Positions 1-5,121 of a DNA stretch of 7,961 nt are shown here, piece by piece. This DNA comes from an uncultured Ruminococcus sp. (lineage in GTDB: Bacteria; Bacillota; Clostridia; UBA1212; UBA1255). The notes under the pieces were generated by a model. It saw only the letters and a program-made list of their open reading frames with translations. It did no database searches and was not told the DNA's origin. The stretch is from contig CACZOW010000259.1 in the NCBI GenBank assembly GCA_902782885.1, forward strand, positions 1 to 7,961. Direction: 5' to 3'. The translations under genes and the position numbers were made by a program. Within the stretch, counting starts at the first letter, position 1, and each line of letters begins with the position of its first letter.

Positions 1-114
1 CGCAAAGGCGAAGACGAGATCCCGCAGTGGCATGACATGGATAAATACAAGCGCATCGGCGGCGGCGTGATCGCCGCGGCAGTCGTGCTGCTTATAGTGT
101 TTATTATAATTTAA
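1..114 (+). CDS. C-terminal end of an unrecognised membrane-anchored protein (5' partial)
   Basis: Frame 1 is open from the window edge to a TAA at 112-114, giving 37 residues. They begin with a charged stretch (RKGEDEIPQWHDMDKYKR) and continue with a glycine-rich turn and about 17 hydrophobic residues (VIAAAVVLLIVFIII) up to the last codon. The visible part is therefore a terminal transmembrane helix preceded by basic residues, which by the positive-inside rule suggests a cytoplasmic body and a membrane tail. GC-rich third positions match the hprK operon downstream. No family can be named from so short a piece. The stop lies only 3 nt before the first inverted repeat, and no T-run terminator follows, so transcription may continue into hprK. 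I am fairly sure this is coding but not of its function. Confidence 0.6.
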   Translation, partial: RKGEDEIPQWHDMDKYKRIGGGVIAAAVVLLIVFIII

Positions 115-117
115 TCC

Positions 118-165
118 GCGGGGGACAGATCCTTTTCAGAGGGATCCGGAAGGTCTGTCCCCCGC
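118..165. repeat. GGGGACAGAYC inverted repeat, leader copy 1
   Basis: The left arm at 118-131 (GCGGGGGACAGATC) pairs with 152-165 (GGTCTGTCCCCCGC) over 14 positions, with one G-T wobble. The interior also carries GATCC (128-132) against GGATC (142-146), so two nested or alternative stems are possible. The 43-nt unit 120-162 recurs at 217-259 with a single base difference (A150 versus G247). No T tract follows, so it is not a typical terminator. It resembles REP/BIME-type or short non-autonomous palindromic elements, but no transposase is in the window and that assignment is inference. Confidence 0.85.
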
Positions 166-175
166 ACAACTTCTC

Positions 176-207
176 GTCGCACGGCAGCCGTACCGGCGCC
201 GGGCGAC
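176..207. repeat. Branched inverted-repeat block between the two leader repeats
   Basis: GTCGC (176-180) is complementary to GCGAC (203-207). Between them lie ACGG-CAG-CCGT (181-191) and the palindrome CCGGCGCCGG (193-202), so nearly every base could pair in a three-way structure. It sits in the 51-nt spacer between the two 43-nt repeats. The pairing is seen directly; a biological role is not established, and GC-rich DNA forms such pairings easily. Confidence 0.5.
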
Positions 208-216
208 ACCGCAGAA

Positions 217-259
217 GGGGGACAGATCCTTTTCAGAGGGATCCGGGAGGTCTGTCCCC
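217..259. repeat. GGGGACAGAYC inverted repeat, leader copy 2
   Basis: This is a second copy of the 43-nt unit at 120-162, in the same orientation and with 42 of 43 bases identical. The arms GGGGGACAGATC (217-228) and GGTCTGTCCCC (249-259) pair as in copy 1, although the outer GC extension is lost. It ends 27 nt before the hprK start codon, so any hprK transcript that begins upstream would carry this stem-loop in its leader. Confidence 0.85.
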
Positions 260-286
260 AACACAAATGAGAGGCAGGACACATCC

Positions 287-1246
287 TTGGAAACATACAG
301 CGTAAGCCTTGACCGTATAATCAACGAAATGCAGCTGCGGGTGCTCTCGGGCGGCGAACTCACCGCCGGGGTCAACATCACTACACCCGACCTCAACCGG
401 CCCGGACTGGAGATCACCGGCTACACCGAAGACTTCACCCATGACCGCGTGCAGCTGATGGGCAACTCCGAAATGCTGTACCTGCGCGGCCTCGAGCCGG
501 AGGTGCGGGGCGGGCGGCTGGAGAAATTGTTCGCCATGGGCTTCCCGTGCCTTATTATTGCCCGCGCGCTGGAGCCGTTCCCTGAAATGCTTGCGCTCAG
601 CGCGAAGTACGGAATACCGGTGCTGGGGGCGGATATTGCCACCACCGCGCTGTACAGCGAACTGAACCGGTATCTGTGCGTGCAATTGGCGCCGCGGGCG
701 ATGATCCACGCCGGCCTGGTGGAAGTTTACGGCGAAGGCGTGCTGATCGAAGGCAAAAGCGGCGTCGGCAAAAGCGAGACCATGCTGGAACTCATCAAAC
801 GCGGCCACCGCCTTGTCGCGGACGATCTGGTGGAGATCCGCCGGGTATCCCACAAAACGCTGGTGGGCAGCGCGCCGGACATCATCCGCCACCTGATCGA
901 GATCCGCGGCGTGGGCTTCGTGGACGTGAAGCGCCTGTACGGCATCGGCGCCGTAAAAATGACGGAAAACATCCAGCTGGTGATACAGCTGGAAAAATGG
1001 GTCGAAGGCAAGGAATACGAACGCGTCGGGATGGAAGATACCTTCACCGACATTCTCGGCATCAAGGTGCCCTGCGTAACAATCCCGGTCATGCCCGGCC
1101 GCAACCTGGCCGTGATCGTGGAGGCGGCGACAATGAACAACCGCCAGAAGATGATGGGCTACAACGCGGCCAAAGAGCTTAACAAGCGCGTGTTTGAGAA
1201 CGGCGGCATGCCGGAGGGCGGCAGCGGATTCAGCCCGTATTATTGA
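287..1246 (+). CDS. hprK: HPr kinase/phosphorylase
   Basis: This bifunctional cytoplasmic enzyme phosphorylates Ser46 of HPr (and Crh where present) and reverses the reaction; in Firmicutes it is the sensor of carbon catabolite control. The 319-residue product has the usual family length (about 310). An N-terminal substrate-like domain (about 1-130) contains the typical TPDLNRPGLE and HDRVQLMGNSE stretches. The kinase domain has His141, Walker A GKSGVGKS (156-163, Lys162), HRLVADD with Asp180, the family signature IEIRGVGFVDV (204-214, Glu205) and IPVMPGRNLAVIVE (267-280). The start is TTG at 287-289: the family's N-terminal alignment requires it, and an AGGA/GAGAGG region at 269-279 lies just upstream. 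The ATG at 267 is out of frame. It is first in a run with murB and rapZ and is preceded by two repeat stem-loops. All key residues appear intact. Confidence 0.96.
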   Translation: METYSVSLDRIINEMQLRVLSGGELTAGVNITTPDLNRPGLEITGYTEDFTHDRVQLMGNSEMLYLRGLEPEVRGGRLEKLFAMGFPCLIIARALEPFPEMLALSAKYGIPVLGADIATTALYSELNRYLCVQLAPRAMIHAGLVEVYGEGVLIEGKSGVGKSETMLELIKRGHRLVADDLVEIRRVSHKTLVGSAPDIIRHLIEIRGVGFVDVKRLYGIGAVKMTENIQLVIQLEKWVEGKEYERVGMEDTFTDILGIKVPCVTIPVMPGRNLAVIVEAATMNNRQKMMGYNAAKELNKRVFENGGMPEGGSGFSPYY

Positions 1247-1288
1247 GACTTTGCGGTCGGAGCGGCCGACGGAGGAAACGAAGAAACT

Positions 1289-2215
1289 ATGTACAAAAGA
1301 TTATGCGCCGTTGCCGGCGAGGACAACGTAACGCGCCGCGCGAAGCTGGACCGCCTGACCACGTTCAGGATAGGCGGCGAAGCGGATCATCTGGTGAATG
1401 TGAGCTCCGCGGAGGCACTCGGGGGCATCCTCCGGCTGTGCCGCGACGAGCAGGTGCCGGTGTACGTCATGGGGCGCGGCAGCAATCTGGTCTTTGACGA
1501 CGCGGGGTTCCGCGGCGTCGTGCTGCGTCTGTGCGACAGCGACGAATGCTTACGCATCGTGGAGGAGGACAACGACAGCGCGCTGGTATACGCGTTTGCC
1601 GGCGCGGCGCTGACGCGGCTGGCAATTTTTGCCTTCGAGCACGGGCTCTCCGGGCTGGAGTTCGCTTCAGGTATCCCGGGCAGCGTGGGCGGCGGAGTGG
1701 TGATGGACGCGGGTGCGTACGGCGGTCAGCTGGCGGATTGCGTTGTCCGCAGCGAATACGTGCGGCGCGTACCGGATTATGAGGCGGGCGCGTTTGACGG
1801 CGCGGCGCAGCAGTTCGGTTACCGCACGTCCGTGTACCAGAGCGGGGAATATATTGTCACCGGCGCGTATTTCAGGCTGCGGAAGGGCAGGGAAAAGGCG
1901 GATATCGGCGCGGAAATGCGCGAACTCAACGGCCGCCGCCGCGAAAAGCAGCCCCTGGAGTACCCCAGCGCGGGCAGCGCGTTCAAACGGCCGGCAGGGG
2001 ATTACGCGGGCAGGCTCATAGAAGCGTCGGGACTGCGCGGCTACCGCATCGGCGGCGCGCAGGTGTCGGAAAAGCATTGCGGCTTCATCGTGAACCGCGG
2101 CGGCGCCACGGCGGCGGACGTGCGGGCGCTGGTGAACGCGGTACGGGAAAAGGTTTACGCGGACTCCGGCGTGCTGCTGGAGCCGGAAATCAAATTTGTA
2201 GGGGAGCGTGGCTGA
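1289..2215 (+). CDS. murB: UDP-N-acetylenolpyruvoylglucosamine reductase
   Basis: A cytoplasmic FAD enzyme that uses NADPH to reduce UDP-GlcNAc-enolpyruvate to UDP-MurNAc, the second committed step of peptidoglycan synthesis. The 308-residue product matches the family length. The FAD-binding domain shows LTTFRIGGEA (23-32), VMGRGSNLVFDD (60-71) and SGIPGSVGGGVVMDAGAYGG (127-146). YRTS (178-181) supplies the substrate-site arginine. The C-terminal domain has YPSAGSAFKRP (225-235), whose Ser230 is the expected proton donor, and LEPEIKFVG (298-306) with the catalytic Glu300. The ATG start is preceded by GGAGG at 1271-1275. The gap from hprK is 42 nt, and the stop is 2 nt from the rapZ start, so the three genes are likely one transcript. 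The hprK-murB-rapZ order is known from Clostridia. Confidence 0.97.
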   Translation: MYKRLCAVAGEDNVTRRAKLDRLTTFRIGGEADHLVNVSSAEALGGILRLCRDEQVPVYVMGRGSNLVFDDAGFRGVVLRLCDSDECLRIVEEDNDSALVYAFAGAALTRLAIFAFEHGLSGLEFASGIPGSVGGGVVMDAGAYGGQLADCVVRSEYVRRVPDYEAGAFDGAAQQFGYRTSVYQSGEYIVTGAYFRLRKGREKADIGAEMRELNGRRREKQPLEYPSAGSAFKRPAGDYAGRLIEASGLRGYRIGGAQVSEKHCGFIVNRGGATAADVRALVNAVREKVYADSGVLLEPEIKFVGERG

Positions 2216-2217
2216 GC

Positions 2218-3072
2218 GTGGAATTCGTTGTCATCACCGGAATGTCCGGGGCGGGCAAGACCCAGACCGTGAAATTTATGGAGGATATGGGGTATTTTTG
2301 CGTTGACAACCTCCCCACGTTCCTGCTTCCGAAATTTGCCGAACTTTGCGGCGGCAGCGAACTGGGCCACGGTCAATACGCGCTGGTCCTGGACGTTCGC
2401 GGCGGCGATTTCGTGCAGGAACTGCTGGACTTCACCGCTCAGATGAAGAAGCATCAGATCCAGGTGCGCATACTGTTCCTGGACTGCTCCGACGCGGCGC
2501 TGATAAGCCGCCATTCGGAGAATAAAAAGCTGCACCCGCTGGCAAAGGACGGCAACAACGCCGAAGCCATCGCCCGGGAGCGCGAGATCCTGGCGCCGCT
2601 GCGCGAACGTTCGGATTACGTTATCGACACGACGCTGCTCACCACCTGGGACCTGAAAAAGCGCATCCGCTCGATCTTCGGCGACAGCCCCGCGGCGGGG
2701 GAGATGCTGGTGGAGATCGTGTCTTTCGGCTACAAATACGGCGTGCCCGCCAACGCGGACCTGATGTTCGACGTGCGCTTCCTCAACAATCCGTATTACG
2801 TGCCGGAACTGCGCGGACTCACGGGCAACGACAAAGCGGTCTCCTCCTACATATTTTCGGACCCGGCGGCGCAGGAGTTCCTGGACAAAGCGTCGGATAT
2901 GCTGGACTTCCTGATCCCGCTCTACCGCAGGGAAAGCAAGCAGGCGCTGGTGATCGCCGTGGGCTGCACGGGCGGGCATCACCGCAGCGTGACCGTGGCC
3001 AACGAGCTCACCCGCCTGCTCTCCGAGCGCGGCGTCAATATCACCCTGGTCCACCGCGATATCGGTCGCTGA
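2218..3072 (+). CDS. rapZ: RapZ/YvcJ family P-loop nucleotide-binding protein
   Basis: This family binds and hydrolyses nucleotides. In Escherichia coli RapZ is an adaptor that steers decay of the sRNA GlmZ and so controls amino-sugar synthesis; in Bacillus the YvcJ homolog affects competence. The 284-residue product is close to the usual length. Walker A GMSGAGKT is at residues 8-15, followed by VDNLP (29-33). The C-terminal domain has SFGYKYGVP (169-177), DVRFLNNPYYVPELR (185-199), LTGNDK (201-206), GCTGGHHRS (249-257) and the ending VHRDI. The start is GTG at 2218: GGGGAG at 2201-2206 gives a good spacing, only 2 nt separate it from the murB stop, and the next in-frame ATG (2242) would cut the P-loop. 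Translational coupling to murB is likely. Neither yvcK nor whiA follows, unlike many Firmicutes. An antisense open frame over this gene is a shadow. Confidence 0.96.
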   Translation: MEFVVITGMSGAGKTQTVKFMEDMGYFCVDNLPTFLLPKFAELCGGSELGHGQYALVLDVRGGDFVQELLDFTAQMKKHQIQVRILFLDCSDAALISRHSENKKLHPLAKDGNNAEAIAREREILAPLRERSDYVIDTTLLTTWDLKKRIRSIFGDSPAAGEMLVEIVSFGYKYGVPANADLMFDVRFLNNPYYVPELRGLTGNDKAVSSYIFSDPAAQEFLDKASDMLDFLIPLYRRESKQALVIAVGCTGGHHRSVTVANELTRLLSERGVNITLVHRDIGR

Positions 3073-3082
3073 AAATTTAATG

Positions 3083-3111
3083 TTGACGCCGGAATAAATA
3101 TATGTTAGAAT
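3083..3111 (+). promoter_or_regulatory. Sigma-A-type promoter of the lipoprotein gene
   Basis: TTGACG (-35, 3083-3088), a 17-nt spacer and TAGAAT (-10, 3106-3111), preceded by TGT, which makes an extended -10. Transcription should begin near 3118, leaving a leader of about 35 nt. It starts 10 nt after the rapZ stop, with no terminator in between, so read-through from rapZ is also possible. Confidence 0.85.
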
Positions 3112-3152
3112 AAGGTGCTGTACGAAGTAATTCAGCTTTGGAGGTAAACAAA

Positions 3153-3839
3153 ATGACAAATAAAAATCGTGTAAAAGTTCTGGTCGCCATTCTCCTCGTT
3201 GTAGTGATGAGCCTTTCGCTGTTCGCCTGCAAGAAGGAACAGGGGTATGTTGAAGAGAAAGTTTACGAGAAGAATTACGACAATGACCGTTTCTACTATG
3301 TTGTCTATTATCCCGATGACTGGACAGTCTCTGTCGGTTCTCAGGGCTATGAGCTGGCGACGCTGACTCCCAAGAGAGCGGATCAGGACGCCTACCTCTG
3401 CTGCAAGCTTTTCCCTGCCGCCCAGGCCAATAACGCGGAAGATATCAAGGCATCCTTCACCGTTTATAAGATCGACACGAAGAGCATGATGAATACCATC
3501 AAAGACTTCGCCGACAAACTGCTGGATCAGAACTCCCTGTACTACCTCAACGATGTTTTCGTAGAGGAAGGCCTTGAGAGAACGTCTTTCAACTTCAAGG
3601 ATACCGAGTCCACGAGAGAGAACCCGAACCACTTCCAGTTCAATACCGCGAACTATGAATTCGTCAGAAACGGCGAAGAGTGGAGAGGTAAATTCTATGT
3701 TTCTTCTTCCAACAACACCTGGATGTTCGTCGTATGCGTTGAGTCCGTCGAGTCTGAGTGGGATGCTAACTACAACATCTTCAAAGGCATGATGCACGAC
3801 TTCACCTTCCGCGGATACGAAGAGACCAAAGAGAAATAA
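3153..3839 (+). CDS. Secreted lipoprotein of unknown function, possibly PsbP/Mog1-like fold
   Basis: The 228-residue product has a basic N-terminus (NKNRVK), a hydrophobic core and a lipobox ending LFAC with Cys26, so it should be lipidated and held on the outer face of the membrane. The ATG at 3153 is chosen because GGAGGT at 3140-3145 lies 7 nt upstream; the in-frame TTG at 3138 overlaps that site. The mature part is charged and aromatic, with a YYVVYYPDDWTV segment near the start and a late FYVSSSNNTWMFVVCVESVE strand followed by NIFKGMMHDFTF. A first strand with PxxW and a closing helix-strand are reminiscent of the Mog1/PsbP/DcrB fold, but this is a weak, by-eye guess. Codon use differs from its neighbours: arginine is often AGA, and TTC, AAC, TAC and GAC are favoured, which could mean strong expression. 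It has its own promoter and terminator, so it is a single-gene unit. Confidence 0.9.
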   Translation: MTNKNRVKVLVAILLVVVMSLSLFACKKEQGYVEEKVYEKNYDNDRFYYVVYYPDDWTVSVGSQGYELATLTPKRADQDAYLCCKLFPAAQANNAEDIKASFTVYKIDTKSMMNTIKDFADKLLDQNSLYYLNDVFVEEGLERTSFNFKDTESTRENPNHFQFNTANYEFVRNGEEWRGKFYVSSSNNTWMFVVCVESVESEWDANYNIFKGMMHDFTFRGYEETKEK

Positions 3840-3871
3840 TAGTGTTTCCGACGGCGTCATAATGTCGAGCT

Positions 3872-3908
3872 CAGCGGAGGTCCTTTTCCGGGACCGCTGC
3901 TGTTTTTT
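3872..3908 (+). terminator. Rho-independent terminator of the lipoprotein gene
   Basis: CAGCGG (3872-3877) pairs with CCGCTG (3894-3899), and TCC (3881-3883) with GGA (3891-3893), with a short bulge on the left side and a TTTTCCG loop. Six T residues follow at 3903-3908. It lies 32 nt after the stop codon. Confidence 0.85.
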
Positions 3909-3932
3909 AGTTTGTGATCGGGCATGAGTATT

Positions 3933-3965
3933 TTTTAAACATGGGGACAGACCCCATGTTTAAAA
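3933..3965. repeat. Perfect palindrome with GGGGACAGACC core
   Basis: TTTTAAACATGGGG (3933-3946) and CCCCATGTTTAAAA (3952-3965) are perfect 14-bp inverted arms around the 5-nt loop ACAGA. The core GGGGACAGACC also forms the right arm (on the opposite strand) of both leader repeats, at 152-162 and 249-259. The element sits between the lipoprotein terminator and the ribosome binding site of the pseudouridine synthase gene, whose leader would carry the hairpin. The T/A tails are on the stem, not after it, so it is a poor terminator. It looks like a member of a dispersed palindromic family. Confidence 0.85.
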
Positions 3966-3989
3966 CGGACGGGGAGGCGGACAAGGCGC

Positions 3990-5009
3990 ATGATAGAATT
4001 TGAAGTCAACGATAAGGAGTCCGGCCGCACGCTGGATGCCGTGTTCTTTGCGCGTTTCCCCGGTGTCCCCGCCGGCGTGTTTTTCAGGGCGCTGCGGAAG
4101 CGCGACGTGAAAATTGACGGCGTGCGGACCTCCGATCCGCATACCAGATTGACCGGGGGAGAACGGGTAACGGCGTATGTTGACGCGGTCAACGCTCCGG
4201 ATGCCTCCTCAGACGCACGTAATGGGCGTTTAAAGGCATTTTCCGGTATCAAAGCTATAGAGTGGAATGATTTTATTCTGGCCGCGGAAAAGCCTCAGGG
4301 ACTGCTCAGCGAGCCGGACCCGGAGCGCCCCGGCGAGCCTTCACTGGTCGAACTGCTGCGCACCGGCATTGAACATGGGGACAGACCCGCGTCAGACCGC
4401 ACCGACCGTCTCGAACTGTGCCACCGCCTCGACCGGAATACCGGCGGGCTTATCTTCCTCAGCAAAAGGCCGGAATACACCGCGGCGGTGAAGGCCGCGC
4501 TTAACGCCCGGTATTACAAAAAGATATATGCCGTACGCGCGGCGGGCGATCTGAGGCGCATACTGCCGGCGGACGGCACCTGGCGCCGTTTTGACGCGTT
4601 CCTTGTAAAATTTCCGGGAGAGAGCCGCGTGCGTGTGACGGACGCGCCGGTGAAAGGGTCAAGACCGATCGCCGCCTGCTTCCGGTTTATCGGCAGCCGT
4701 GTCGTGAACGGGCTCACGCTGAGCGACGCGGAGGCAATGCTCATTACCGGCCGCACCCACCAGATCCGCGCTCAGCTCGCGTATCTGGGCTTCCCGATCG
4801 TTGGCGACGGCAAATACGGTATCGACAGGATCAACCGCCTCGCCGGCCTCCGCTTCCAGGCGCTGTGGGCGTGCCGGTACGAATATGACCCGCGGCACGA
4901 GCCGCTGCCCGCGCCCGATCCGGCGCACAACGGCATTTTGCTCCCCGAGGGCGGCTGGAGCGCGCTGCTGCCGCAGAAGACGTTCGAATCGGAGCCGCGG
5001 TTCCGTTGA
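3990..5009 (+). CDS. RluA-family RNA pseudouridine synthase
   Basis: Converts specific uridines in structured RNA (rRNA or tRNA) to pseudouridine; the exact target cannot be told from sequence. The 339-residue product has an N-terminal S4-like RNA-binding domain (about 1-65, with RALRKRDVKIDG and LTGGERVTAYV). The catalytic domain shows LAAEKPQGLL (97-106), HRLDRNTGG (145-153) with the nucleophile Asp148, YYKKIYAVRA (175-184), GRTHQIRAQLAYLGFPIVGD (254-273) and KYG (275-277). The ATG at 3990 is preceded by GGGGAGG at 3971-3977. No convincing promoter was found between the preceding terminator and the gene. Oddly, residues 128-133 (EHGDRP) are encoded by a 17-bp copy of the palindrome core found just upstream, in the linker about 15 residues before the active site. 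The frame is intact and all catalytic motifs are present, so the enzyme is probably functional. Confidence 0.94.
   Translation: MIEFEVNDKESGRTLDAVFFARFPGVPAGVFFRALRKRDVKIDGVRTSDPHTRLTGGERVTAYVDAVNAPDASSDARNGRLKAFSGIKAIEWNDFILAAEKPQGLLSEPDPERPGEPSLVELLRTGIEHGDRPASDRTDRLELCHRLDRNTGGLIFLSKRPEYTAAVKAALNARYYKKIYAVRAAGDLRRILPADGTWRRFDAFLVKFPGESRVRVTDAPVKGSRPIAACFRFIGSRVVNGLTLSDAEAMLITGRTHQIRAQLAYLGFPIVGDGKYGIDRINRLAGLRFQALWACRYEYDPRHEPLPAPDPAHNGILLPEGGWSALLPQKTFESEPRFR
4372..4388 (+). repeat. Intragenic copy of the palindrome core
   Basis: AACATGGGGACAGACCC matches 3938-3954 exactly over 17 bases. It lies in frame in the pseudouridine synthase gene and encodes part of the variable linker before HRLD. 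The second palindrome arm is not present here. Confidence 0.75.
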
Positions 5010-5049
5010 CGGCCGCGCCTTTCTGCCTGATCCGCCGCTCGAAACGATC

Positions 5050-5080
5050 AAAAAAACCGGACCCGAAGGTCCGGTTTTTT
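5050..5080. terminator. Bidirectional terminator between convergent genes
   Basis: AAAAAACCGGACC (5051-5063) and GGTCCGGTTTTTT (5068-5080) are perfect 13-bp arms around CGAA. Read on the minus strand the loop is TTCG closed by C-G, the extra-stable UUCG tetraloop type. T tracts follow the stem on both strands, so it can end the + strand pseudouridine synthase transcript and the minus-strand surface-protein transcript. The minus-strand loop form and the similar hairpin at 6412-6441 suggest it evolved with the surface genes. Confidence 0.92.
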
Positions 5081-5096
5081 CATCATTTAGAGCTTC

Positions 5097-5114
5097 AGCA
5101 CGTCGATGCGTGCT
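5097..5114 (-). other. Conserved 3' UTR stem-loop of the first surface-protein gene
   Basis: AGCACG (5097-5102) pairs with CGTGCT (5109-5114) around a 6-nt loop. It lies between the stop codon (5122-5124) and the terminator. The paralog has the same stem at the same place (6458-6473) with a different loop, which suggests that the stem is what is kept. Confidence 0.6.
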
Positions 5115-5121
5115 TTAAGTC

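Noticed and set aside
118..259. CRISPR array
   Set aside because: There are only two repeat units, each internally palindromic over its full length, with one structured spacer and no cas genes.
233..892. 219-codon minus-strand frame over the repeat and hprK
   Set aside because: It is antisense to hprK and begins within a repeat; the composition is a shadow of the hprK codons.
1256..1270. Small hairpin GTCGG/CCGAC next to the murB ribosome binding site
   Set aside because: A 5-bp stem in GC-rich DNA is expected by chance, and nothing else supports regulation there.
3138..3152. Upstream TTG start adding five residues to the lipoprotein
   Set aside because: The TTG overlaps the GGAGGT ribosome binding site, which is well spaced for the ATG at 3153.
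2155..3159. 334-codon open frame on the minus strand over rapZ
   Set aside because: It is fully antisense to a clearly conserved gene, lacks a recognisable motif, and is the kind of shadow frame GC-rich codons produce.
3132..3860. 242-codon open frame on the minus strand over the lipoprotein gene
   Set aside because: The + strand has promoter, ribosome binding site, lipobox and terminator; the antisense frame has none of these.
3933..3965. Palindrome as a terminator or promoter operator for the pseudouridine synthase gene
   Set aside because: No T tract follows the stem, a proper terminator already lies at 3872-3908, and no convincing promoter overlaps it.
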